A DNA stretch of 64,000 nt, taken from Eutreptiella sp. 'Long Island Sound 2002' (taxonomy: Eukaryota; Euglenozoa; Euglenophyceae; Eutreptiales; Eutreptiaceae). The DNA is taken from assembly GCA_964036045.1 (NCBI GenBank), contig OZ038391.1, forward strand, positions 38,415,833 to 38,479,832, written 5' to 3'. Each line of letters opens with the position of its first letter. Position 1 is the stretch's first letter. Position numbers and translations under genes: made by a program. The notes below the pieces were generated by a model. That model had not been told where the DNA came from and ran no database searches. It saw nothing but the letters and a program-made list of their open reading frames with translations. Positions 49,301 through 61,300 of this stretch are shown here, in pieces.

Positions 49301-52300
49301 CCGAGACGGCACGGGTTAAGTAGCCACTTCTGATTTAGTCCCCCGCTCTGATGCGGTGGGGCTCCCCGAGACGGCAGGGGTTAAGTAGCCACTTCTGATT
49401 TTGTCCCCCGCTCTGAAGCGGAGGGGCTCCCCGAGACGGCAGGGGTTAAGTAGCCACTGCTGATTTTGCCCCCCGCTCTGATGCGGTGGGGCTCCCCGAG
49501 ACGGCAGGGGTTAAGTAGCCACTTCTGATTTTGCCCCCCGCTCTGATGCGGTGGGGCTCCCCGAGACGGCACGGGTTAAGTAGCCACTTCTGATTTAGTC
49601 CCCCGCTCTGATGCGGTGGGGCTCCCCGAGACGGCAGGGGTTAAGTAGCCACTTCTGATTTTGTCCCCCGCTCTGAAGCGGAGGGGCTCCCCGAGACGGC
49701 AGGGGTTAAGTAGCCACTGCTGATTTTGCCCCCCGCTCCGATGCGGTGGGGCACCCCGAGACGGCAGGGGTTGAGTAGCCACTTCTGATTTTGTCCCCCG
49801 CTGTGATAGGGAGGGGCTCCCCGAGACGGCAGGGGTTAAGTAGCCACTTCTGATTTCCCCCCCCGCTCTGATGCGGTGGGGCACCCCGAGACGGCAGGGG
49901 TTAAGTAGCCACTTCTGATTTTGCCCCCCGCTCTGATGCGGTGGGGCTCCCCGAGACGGCAGGGGTTAAGTAGCCACTTCTGATTTCCCCCCCCGCTCTG
50001 ATGCGGTGGGGCACCCCGAGACGGCAGGGGTTAAGTAGCCACTTCTGATTTTGTCCCCCGCTCTGATGCGGTGGGGCTCCCCGAGACGGCAGGGGTTAAG
50101 TAGCCACTTCTGATTTTGCCCCCCGCTCTGATGCGGTGGGGCTCCCCGAGACGGCAGGGGTTAAGTAGCCACTTCTGATTTCCCCCCCCGCTCTGATGCG
50201 GTGGGGCACCCCGAGACGGGAGGGGTTAAGTAGCCACTTCTGATTTAGTCCCCCGCTCTGATGCGGTGGGGCTCCCCGAGACGGCAGGGGTTAAGTAGCC
50301 ACTTCTGATTTTGCCCCCCGCTATGATGCGGTGGGGCTCCCCGAGACGGCAGGGGTTAAGTAGCCACTTCTGATTTAGTCCCCCGCTCTGATGCGGTGGG
50401 GCTCCCCGAGACGGCAGGGGTTGAGTAGCCACTTCTGATTTAGTCCCCCGCTCTAATGCGGTGGGGCTCCCCGAGACGGCAGGGGTTGAGTAGCCACTTC
50501 TGATTTTGTCCCCCGCTCTGATGCGGTGGGGCTCCCCGAGACGGCAGGGGTTAAGTAGCCATTTCTGATTTCCCCCCCCGCTCTGATGCGGTGGGGCACC
50601 CCGAGACGGCAGGGGTTGAGTAGCCACTTCTGATTTTGCCCCCCGCTCTGATGCGGTGGGGCACCCCGAGACGGCACGGGTTAAGTAGCCACTTCTGATT
50701 TTGTCCCCCGCTCTGATGCGGTGGGGCTCCCCGAGACGGCAGGGGTTAAGTAGCCACTTCTGATTTAGTCCCCCGCTCTGATGCGGTGGGGCTCCCCGAG
50801 ACGGCAGGGGTTAAGTAGCCACTTCTGATTCCCCCCCCCCGCTCTGATGCGGTGGGGCACCCCGAGACGGCAGGGGTTGAGTAGCCACTTCTGATTTTGT
50901 CCCCCGCTCTGATGCGGAGGGGCTCCCCGAGACGGCAGGGGTTAAGTAGCCACTTCTGATTTTTTCCCCGCTCTGATGCGGTGGGGCTCCCCGAGAGAGC
51001 AGGGGTTAAGTAGCCACTTCTGATTTTGCCCCCCGCTCTGATGCGGTGGCGCTCCCCGAGACGGCAGGGGTTAAGTAGCCACTTCTGATTTCCCCCCCCG
51101 CTGTGATGCGGTGGGGCACCCCGAGACGGCAGGGGTTAAGTAGCCACTTCTGATTTAGTCCCCCGCTCTGATGCGGTGGGGCTCCCCGAGACGGCAGGGG
51201 TTAAGTAGCCACTTCTGATTTTGCCCCCCGCTATGATGCGGTGGGGCTCCCCGAGACGGCAGGGGTTAAGTAGCCACTTCTGATTTAGTCCCCCGCTCTG
51301 ATGCGGTGGGGCTCCCCGAGACGGCAGGGGTTGAGTAGCCACTTCTGATTTAGTCCCCCGCTCTGATGCGGTGGGGCTCCCCGAGACGGCAGGGGTTGAG
51401 TAGCCACTTCTGATTTAGTCCCCCGCTCTGATGCGGTGGGCCTCCCCAAGACGGCAGGGGTTGAGTAGCCACTTCTGATTTTGTCCCCCGCTCTGATGCG
51501 GAGGGGCTGCCCGAGACGGCAGGGGTTAAGTAGCCACTTCTGATTTAGTCCCCCGCTCTGATGCGGTGGGGCTCCCCGAGACGGCAGGGGTTGAGTAGCC
51601 ACTTCTGATTTAGTCCCCCGCTCTGATGCGGTGGGGCTCCCCGAGACGGCAGGGGTTAAGTAGCCACTTCTGATTTAGTCCCCCGCTCTGATGCGGTGGG
51701 GCTCCCCGAGACGGCAGGGGTTAAGTAGCCACCTTGCCCATTTGTGGGCCACTTCTGATTTTGCCCCCCGCTCTGATGTGGTGGGGCTCCCCGAGACGGC
51801 AGGGGTTAAGTAGCCACTTCTGATTTTGTTCCCCGCTCTGATGCGGTGGGGCTCCCCGAGACGGTAGGGGTTAAGTAGCCACCTCTGATTTCCCCCCCTG
51901 CTCTGATGTGGTGGGGCTCCCCGAGACGGCAGGGGTTAAGTAGCCACTTCTGATTTTGCCCCCCGCTCTGATGCGGTGGGGCTCCCCGAGACTGCAGGGG
52001 TTAAGTAGCCACTTCTGATTTTGTCCCCCGCTCTGATGTGGTGGGGCTCCCCGAGACGGCAGGGGTTAAGTAGCCACTTCTGATTTTGTCCCCCGCTCTG
52101 ATGCAGTGGGGCTCCCCGAGACGGCAGGGGTTAAGTAGCCACCTTGCCCACTTGTGGGCCACTTCTGATTTAGTCCCCCGCTCTGAAGCGGAGGGGCTCC
52201 CCGAGACGGCAGGGGTTAAGTAGCCACCTTGCCCACTTGTGCGCATTTTCTGATTTTTTCCCCCACTCTGATGCGGTGGGGCTCCCCGAGACGGCAGGGG

Positions 52301-55300
52301 TTGAGTAGCCACTTCTGACTTTGTCCCCCGCTCTGATGTGGTGGGGCTCTGAGACGGCAGGGGTTAAGTAGCCACTTCTGATTTTGCCCCCGGGTGTGAT
52401 GTGGTGGGGCTCCCCGAGACGGCAGGGGCTAAGTAGCCACTTCTGATTTTGCCCCCCGCTCTGATGCACTGGGGCTCCCCGAGACGGCAGGGGTTAAGTA
52501 GCCACTTCTGATTTTGCCCCCCGCTCTGATGCGGTGGGGCTCCCCGAGACGGCAGGGGTTAAGTAGCCACCTTGCCCACTTGTGGGCCACTTCTGATTTT
52601 TTCCCCCGCTCTGATGCGGTGGGGCTCCCCGAGACGGCAGGGGTTAAGTAGCCACTTCTGATTTAGTCCCCCGCTCTGATGCGGTGGGGCTCCCCGAGAC
52701 GGCAGGGGTTAAGTAACCACTTCTGATTTTGCCCCACGCTCTGATGCGGTGGGGCTCCCCGAGACGGCAGGGGTTAAGTAGCTACCTTGCCCACTTCTGG
52801 GCCACTTCTGATTTAGTCCCCCGCTCTGATGTGGTGGGGCTCCCCGAGACGGCAGGGGTTAAGTAGCCACTTCTGATTTTGCCCCCCGCTCTGATGCGGT
52901 GGGGCTCCCCGAGACGGCAGGGGTTAAGTAGCCACTTCTGATTTTGTCCCCCGCTCTGACGTGGTGGGGCTCCCCGAGACGGCAGGGGTTAAGTAGCCAC
53001 TTCTGATTTTGTCCCCCGCTCTGATGCGGTGGGGCTCCCCGAGACGGCAGGGGTTAAGTAGCCACTTCTGATTTTGCCCCCCGCTCTGATGTGGTGGGGC
53101 TCCCCAAGACGGCAGGGGTTGAGTAGCCACTTCTGATTTTGCCCCCCGCTCTGATGCGGTTGGGCTCCCCGAGACGGCAGGGGTTAAGTAGCCACCTTGC
53201 CCACTTGTGGGCCACTTCTGATTTTTTCCCCCGCCCTGATGCGGTGGGGCTCCCCGAGACGGCAGGGGTTAAGTAGCCACTTCTGATTTTGTCCCCCGCT
53301 CTGACGTGGTGGGGCTCCCCGAGACGGCAGGGGTTAAGTAGCCACTTCTGATTTTGTCCCCCGCTCTGATGCGGTGGGGCTCCCCGAGACGGCAGGGGTT
53401 AAGTAGCCACTTCTGATTTTGCCCCCCGCTCTGATGCGGTGGGGCTCCCCAAGACGGCAGGGGTTAAGTAGCTACCTTGCCCACTTCTGGGCCACTTCTG
53501 ATTTAGTCCCCCGCTCTGATGTGGTGGGGCTCCCCGAGACGGCAGGGGTTAAGTAGCCACTTCTGATTTTGCCCCCCGCTCTGATGCGGTGGGGCTCCCC
53601 GAGACGGCAGGGGTTAAGTAGCCACCTTGCCCACTTGTGGGCCACTTCTGATTTTTTCCCCCGCTGTGATGCGGTGGGGCTCCCCGAGACGGCAGGGGTT
53701 AAGTAGCCACTTCTGATTTTGCCCCCCGCTCTGATGCGGTGGGGCTCCCCGAGACGGCAGGGGTTAAGTAGCCACTTCTGATTTTGCCCCCCGCTCTGAT
53801 GCGGTGGGGCTCCCCGAGACGGCAGGGGTTAAGTAGCCACTTCTGATTTTGCCCCCCGCTCTGATGCGGTGGGGCTCCCCGAGACGGCAGGGGTTAAGTA
53901 GCCACCTTGCCCACTTGTGGGCCACTTCTGATTTTTTCCCCCGCTGTGATGCGGTGGGGCTCCCCGAGACGGCAGGGGTTAAGTAGCCACCTTGCCCACT
54001 TGTGGGCCACTTCTGATTGAGTCCCCCGCTCTGATGTGGTGGGGCTCCCCGAGACGGCACGGGTTAAGTAGCCACTTCTGATTTAGTCCCCCGCTCTGAT
54101 GCGGTGGGGCTCCCCGAGACGGCAGGGGTTAAGTAGCCACTTCTGATTTTGTCCCCCGCTCTGAAGCGGAGGGGCTCCCCGAGACGGCAGGGGTTAAGTA
54201 GCCACTGCTGATTTTGCCCCCCGCTCTGATGCGGTGGGGCTCCCCGAGACGGCAGGGGTTAAGTAGCCACTTCTGATTTTGCCCCCCGCTCTGATGCGGT
54301 GGGGCTCCCCAAGACGGCAGGGGTTAAGTAGCTACCTTGCCCACTTCTGGGCCACTTCTGATTTAGTCCCCCGCTCTGATGTGGTGGGGCTCCCCGAGAC
54401 GGCAGGGGTTAAGTAGCCACTTCTGATTTTGCCCCCCGCTCTGATGCGGTGGGGCTCCCCGAGACGGCAGGGGTTAAGTAGCCACTTCTGATTTTGTCCC
54501 CCGCTCTGACGTGGTGGGGCTCCCCGAGACGGCAGTGGTTAAGTAGCCACTTCTGATTTTGCCCCCCGCTCTGATGCGGTGGGGCTCCCCGAGACGGCAG
54601 GGATTAAGTAGCCACTTCTGATTTTGCCCCCCGCTCTGATGTGGTGGGGCTCCCCGAGACGGCAGGGGTTAAGTAGCCACTTCTGATTTTGCCCCCCGCT
54701 CTGATGCGGTGGGGCTCCCCGAGACGGCAGGGGTTAAGTAGCCACCTTGCCCACTTGTGGGCCACTTCTGATTTTTTCCCCCGCCCTGATGCGGTGGGGC
54801 TCCCCAAGACGGCAGGGGTTAAGTAGCCACTTCTGATTTAGTCCCCCGCTCTGATGTGGTGGGGCTCCCCGAGACGGCAGGGGTTAAGTAGCCACTTCTG
54901 ATTTTGCCCCCCGCTCTGATGCGGTGGGGCTCCCCGAGACGGCAGGGGTTAAGTAGCCACTTCTGATTTTGCCCCCCGCTCTGATGCAGCGGGGCTCCCC
55001 GAGACGGCAGGGGTTAAGTAGCCACTTCTGATTTTGCCCCCCGCTCTGATGCAGTGGGGCTCCCCGAGACGGCAGGGGTTAAGTAGCCACTTCTGATTTC
55101 GCCCCCCGCTCTGATGCGGTGGGGCTCCCCGAGACGGCAGGGGTTAAGTAGCCACCTTGCCCACTTGTGGGCCACTTCTGATTTTGCCCCCCGCTCTGAT
55201 GCAGTGGGGCTCCCCGAGACGGCAGGGGTTAAGTAGCCACTTCTGATTTTGTCCCCCGCTCTGAAGCGGAGGGGCTCCCCGAGACGGCAGGGGTTAAGTA

Positions 55301-58300
55301 GCCACTGCTGATTTAGTCCCCCGCTCTGATGCGGTGGGGCTCCCCGAGACGGCAGGGGTTAAGTAGCCACTGCTGATTTTGCCCCCCGCTCTGATGCGGT
55401 GGGGCTCCCCAAGACGGCAGGGGTTAAGTAGCTACCTTGCCCACTTCTGGGCCACTTCTGATTTAGTCCCCCGCTCTGATGTGGTGGGGCTCCCCGAGAC
55501 GGCAGGGGTTAAGTAGCCACTTCTGATTTTGCCCCCCGCTCTGATGCGGTGGGGCTCCCCGAGACGGCAGGGGTTAAGTAGCCACTTCTGATTTTGTCCC
55601 CCGCTCTGACGTGGTGGGGCTCCCCGAGACGGCAGGGGTTAAGTAGCCACTTCTGATTTTGTCCCCCGCTCTAATGCGGTGGGGCTCCCCGAGACGGCAG
55701 GGGTTAAGTAGCCACTTCTGATTTTGCCCCCCGCTCTGATGTGGTGGGGCTCCCCAAGACGGCAGGGGTTGAGTAGCCACTTCTGATTTTGCCCCCCGCT
55801 CTGATGCGGTTGGGCTCCCCGAGACGGCAGGGGTTAAGTAGCCACCTTGCCCACTTGTGGGCCACTTCTGATTTTTTCCCCCGCCCTGATGCGGTGGGGC
55901 TCCCCGAGACGGCAGGGGTTAAGTAGCCACTTCTGATTTAGTCCCCCGCTCTGATGCAGTGGGGCTCCCCGAGACGGCAGGGGTTAAGTAGCCACTTCTG
56001 ATTTTGCCCCCCGCTCTGATGCGGTGGGGCTCCCCGAGACGGCAGGGGTTAAGTAGCCACTTCTGATTTTGCCCCCCGCTCTGATGCAGTGGGGCTCCCC
56101 GAGACGGCAGGGGTTAAGTAGCCACTTCTGATTTTGCCCCCCGCTCCGATGCAGCGGGGCTCCCCCAGACGGCAGGGGTTAAGTAGCCATCTCTGATTTT
56201 GACCCCCGCTCTAATGCAGTGGGGCTCCCCGAGACGGCAGGGGTTAAGTAGCCACTTCTGATTTCGCCCCCCGCTCTGATGCGGTGGGGCTCCCCAAGAC
56301 GGCAAGGGTTCAGTAGCCACCTTGCCCACTTGGGGGCCACTTCTGATTTAGTCCCCCGCTCTGATGTGGTGGGGCTCCCCGAGACGGCAAGGGTTAAGTA
56401 GCCACTTCTGATTTTGCCCCCCGCTCTGATGCGGTGGGGCTCCCCGAGACGGCAGGGGTTAAGTAGCCACTTTTGATTTAGTCCCCCGCTCTGATGCGGT
56501 GGGGCTCCCCGAGACGGCAGGGGTTAAGTAGCCACTTCTGATTTTGCCCCCCGCTCTGATGCGGTGGGGCTCCCCGAGACGGCAGGGGTTAAGTAGCCAC
56601 CTTGCCCACTTCTGGGCCACTTTTGATTTAGTCCCCCGCTCTGAAGCGGAGGGGCTCCCCGAGACGGCAGGGGTTAAGTAGGCACTTCTGATTTTGCCCC
56701 CCGCTCTGATGCGGTGGGGCTCCCCGAGACGGCAGGGGTTAAGTAGCCACTTCTGATTTTGCCCCCCGCTCTGATGCGGGCAGGGGTTAAGTAGCCACCT
56801 TGCCCACTTGTGGGCCACTTCTGATTTAGTCCCCCGCTCTGATGTGGTGGGGCTCCCCGAGACGGCAGGGGTTAAGTAGCCACTTCTGATTTTGCCCCCC
56901 GCTCTGATGCGGTGGGGCTCCCCGAGACGGCACGGGTTAAGTAGCCACTTCTGATTTTGCCCCCCGCTCTGATGTGGTGGCGCTCCCCGAGACGGCAGGG
57001 GTTAAGTAGCCACTTTTGATTTAATCCCCCGCTCTGAAGCGGAGGGGCTCCCCGAGACGGCAGGGGTCAAGTAGCCACCTCGCCCACTTGTGGGCCACTT
57101 CTGATTTAGTCCCCCGCTTTGAAGCGGAGGGGCTCCCTGAGACGGCAGGGGTTAAGTAGCCACCTTGCCCACTTGTACTTCTGATTTTTTCCCCCGCTCT
57201 GATGCGGTGGGGCTCCCCGAGACGGCAGGGGTTAAGTAGCCACTTCTGATTTAGTCCCCCGCTCTGATGTGGTGGGGCTCCCCGAGACGGCAGGGTTAAG
57301 TAGCCACTTCTGATTTTGTCCCCCGCTCTGATGTGGTGGGGCTCCCCGAGACGGCAAGGGTTAAGTAGCCACTTCTGATTTTCCCCCCCGCTCTAATGCG
57401 GTGGGGCTCCCCGAGACGGCAGGGGTTAAGTAGCCACTTTTGATTTAGTCCCCCGCTCTGAACCGGAGGGCCTCCCCGAGACGGCAGGGGTTAAGTAGCC
57501 ACCTTGCCCACTTGTGGGCCACTTCTGATTTAGTCCCCCGCTCTGAAGCGGAGGGGCTCCCCGAGACGGCAGGGGTTCAGTAGCCACCTTGCCCACTTGT
57601 GAGCCACTTCTGATTTTTTCCCCGCTCTGGTGCGCTGGGGCTCCCCGAGAGGTTGTGGCAGTTCTCGCAGAATGACATTGAACAGCTTTCGCGATTTCTG
57701 ATGCATGTCCCCTTGCCAAAGGCAGTTCCGCTTGTGCCGTATGCGGCGTTGGGTTGTGCTCAATACCGTGAGCAACTGAGGAATGCTCTAGGAGCAAAAC
57801 GTATGCCCTGCCCTTTTCCGAATTGCGACCGATTTTTCATGCACGCTTCAATGCGGTCGCATATTGCTAGGCATTTTTTGCGAGGCCATAGGTGGGCCGG
57901 CCAAGAGGGTGCGGATAAAGGCGCGTTTTGCTTATGGTGTGGCAACACAAATGGCAAGTGCAGCACAAGTGTGCACGGCAAGAAAATTGACAGCAATTGC
58001 AGTCTCGCGTACCATCGGCTACGGCTCAACAGCGCGGCAACCCCAACAGCGATGAACCCTAGCACCAACTTGCCAGTTCGCTGCAAGGTGCTTGATTGCC
58101 GAAAATGGCATTGCACCTACGCCATGCCACACCACATGGCACAAGCGCACCCTGGTGTGTCCCATGACTATGCCGGTTGCAGCGAAGAAGAGAAAACAAA
58201 GGTGTTGCAAGCCTTTGACAATTTCCGGGCCCCATTGCCACCGAAGGCGAAGCCTGCTGCGCCGCCGGCTCTGCCCACTGTTCTCCCTGCTCTTCTCTCT

Positions 58301-61300
58301 GGGCCAAACCAAGGTAGTAGTAGCAGTGGCAGTAGTAGTAGCAGCAGCTCGTCCACCAATGCCTCCTCCGGTACGAGTGCAGCCTCCAGCAGTAGTGCCT
58401 CGTCGGGCACTAGTGACTATGTGCCATCAGAATCCATGTCTGATGGGCCGGCAGCCTGCCGGGTCACAAGAGCACAAGCAGCCCGGCCAAAGAAGCGTGC
58501 TCGCCCCAAGAGTACCAGCAAGAGGGCACGCGAGGAGTGGGAGGATGATTCCGATGCTTGAGGCCCCTCTCCTCCCTTCACTTCTATATATATATATATA
58601 TATATATATGTATGAGACTCCCTTCGCTTCTCTACATATATGTCTGTGGTTTGTGACAAGGGGAAGGAAAGGCCTTTGGACGAACTCAAGGCAACATTCA
58701 GTACTGCTATGAAAGTGCTGCAGTGCAGCAAAACAATCACCATTCACAGTGCATCTTGTTAGCTTTGTGTGTTTGCGCGCTTGGACGGGGCCTGCCGGAA
58801 AAGGTGCTGGGTTTGGCTCAACGAAGGGGGGGGGGGTCCCCCCCCCCCCCTACAGCCCCCCAAACTGTCGAACACCCCTCGGGGTCACACATTGGCTGGC
58901 GCCAGCCCCCGTGAAAGCGGGTCGCTGGGGGTTCAAGGAGCCGGCTATCCTACACCCAAATCCCACTTTGGCTGCCCTGTCGAACACGTCATATTACGGA
59001 GGGAGTTGTTCTCATAGTGGAAAGCGGGTGTGTTTGCGAGTGTGCGCGCGCGCTCGCATAGGGGTAGATAGACACCATGTTCAACTGTTGTTTTGGGGAG
59101 CTCTGCACCCCCCCCCACACACCACCATCACCAGTGGTGACACGTGGATGTGTCATATGTGATATGGTGGTGTCGGACTAAAGAGAGCAACAGCACACAT
59201 GCACAGCCACAACAGAGATTGGCCTGGAACGGGGGGCGATAGGCACGTTTCACCACAGGTTTCTTGGAGATGAAGAGTGCGGTGTGACCAGGTGCGGAGA
59301 CAGGGGTAATATCACCATCCTGCCCCCCCCCCCCTCCCCCACCTGCCCCACCCGAGTGCATGCGGCCGGCTCCTGTTTGAGTGCAGGCCAAACAAAGCGT
59401 TGTGCCACACTCACATGCCCTTGAGTGAACCGCGATTGGTGGAAGGACTGGTCAGATGAGGTGAGTCTCCCGAATGGTCCATCCACACGTCGTTGGGGCA
59501 GCCCGCACCAACGGCCACGACCCATCAGATTATGCAGGACTTGTGAGGATCCCATGGACTGCCAACCTCCCCTGGCACCAAAGCAACGGACACATGCACA
59601 CAACCCCCTGGCCACTGGCGCTTGCACTGCAGGGCCTGCCGGTTGAGGAGGACGGCGAACCACCATTAAACAGCCCGCTCTTTGTTCACGGCACTTTTTA
59701 TGACTTAGTCTGCACAAATCTGCAAGAGAGCTGCCTATCTCGTCACAGCCGTGGATGGGTCCCCCTCTTTGCCCCCCCCCCCAGCCCCTTGCAAGAAGTC
59801 CAGGAAGTCCCACAGGCGCCAGTGGTGATGTAGTGGCCTCAAAGCCCCCCCCATCCCCCCCACACCCGGAAGGCCCTAAGGAGGTGTCCCCGGCCCCCGG
59901 GTGCACGGTTTTTTCTGTGATATTGCGTGCACTCACGGCGTTGGCCCAGCAGCAGTCAGCCCAGGCCTCAGCCCAGGGGGAAGGGGCAGAGGTGAGGCAA
60001 GGGGGTGATGAGTGGGGATGACTGCCCCCTGAGTGGGCGGGGCCGGCCGGCTCCAAAAGACCAGCAAGATGCAGGGGCAGGGGCGGGGAGGCGGGGGTAG
60101 AGTCCTAAACCCTGGCCCTTTCCGCGACCCCCTCGGGGGTGGCTGGAGGACCACAGGAGGGGGCAGCACCGCCCAATGCTGCGTGTGTGCGAAGAGCACG
60201 GCGCACCCGCATCCAAGTCCCTTGCAGGGCACGGGGGTACGGCACTGCTGCTCCCGGCATCCCCAAGGGCATCCAGCCGGTGCAGCACCGCAGCCACGGA
60301 GGGGGAGGGGGCTCGGGCTGGCAGTGCCCACGCAAGGAGGATTGCCACAATCACGCTCAGTGGAGTGGTGGTGGTGCGACCCCCCCAACGGAGGGGGGAA
60401 AAGCGGGGGCCCATTAGGGCCTGGGGTAGCGCTGGCTGCCGAGGGTGGGGGGAGCACCCCTCAGCAGAGGCATGGACAAGCCTCTATGGAGGAGACCTGA
60501 GGCAGTTGGCCAGATCCCTCCAATGCTCCGCGCTTCACAGGAAGGGCGGCATGGCGGGGTAGGGGGGCAGGGTAGCCCTCCCTTAGCCCTTCTAACTCCC
60601 CTCCAGCGCAAGACCGTCCTGGATTTTAATAGTCGCCTGCCCTCGTGATTAGTAGGTCCTTCTGTCGCACTGCGAAGGATGGGGTGGGGTGGGGAGGGAA
60701 GGAGCTGGTGCCTGGCCAGCCCGAACCCGCGAACCCCTGATTATCCCTTCGCAAGAGCGTCCAGGACCTTACTAGACTCGTGCCTTTGTTACTAGTGCCG
60801 CGCGCATGTGCGGACAACATACAAGGACTTGTGATTCCCTGCTCAGGGAAGCCGGGGTGCAGGGCCACCGGCAGATGACTGATGCTTTGCCGCCATGTGG
60901 GGGTCTGCTTCTTGCAAATCATCCGGCTCACAAGTCATGGTGCGGTCAATCGGACCCACACGTACTCAGGCAACCCCTTTTTGGGGACTCTGTTGTCCCC
61001 CTCCCGCTGAGATTGAATCCGCGGCGTGATTCTGCACTCTCCTGGGACGCACATCGTCCGGTGCATTGTTTGTGGGTGTGCCTATGTGTATGCCAATGCA
61101 ATCAATTGCACTCATGGTTGTTGGGGAGACTGGGGGATGAAGAACTTGTTGCGGAGGACTAAGCATGCCCTCGGTGTTGCCCAGTTCCTCATGTGTTTTA
61201 TGATGTGCCTCCCTGTGTTGAGGGCGGAGTCAATGTGCAGTTTATGTCGGTTGAGTTTCCTTTCGGGGGGCCCATGGGGTCTCAGCGAGGGTCTCTATTG

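Noticed and set aside
29513-57650. A CRISPR array
   Set aside because: Units are directly adjacent with no unique spacers, and the locus lies inside a spliced eukaryotic gene.
57614-57700. An ORF start inside the satellite for the zinc-finger protein
   Set aside because: No ATG is available before 57701. The upstream codons translate satellite sequence, so the first ATG or a splice acceptor near 57670 is more likely.
30028-57800. Dozens of minus-strand open frames of 60-130 codons with [17 protein letters not shown]-type repeats
   Set aside because: They are translations of the 65-bp satellite in rotating frames, and most stop at the TAA of the TTAAGTAG unit start. There is no stable frame over the array.
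59250-60056. A 268-codon minus-strand open frame
   Set aside because: It lies in GC-rich intron DNA with low-complexity composition and no domain; the plus strand of the same segment looks more protein-like.
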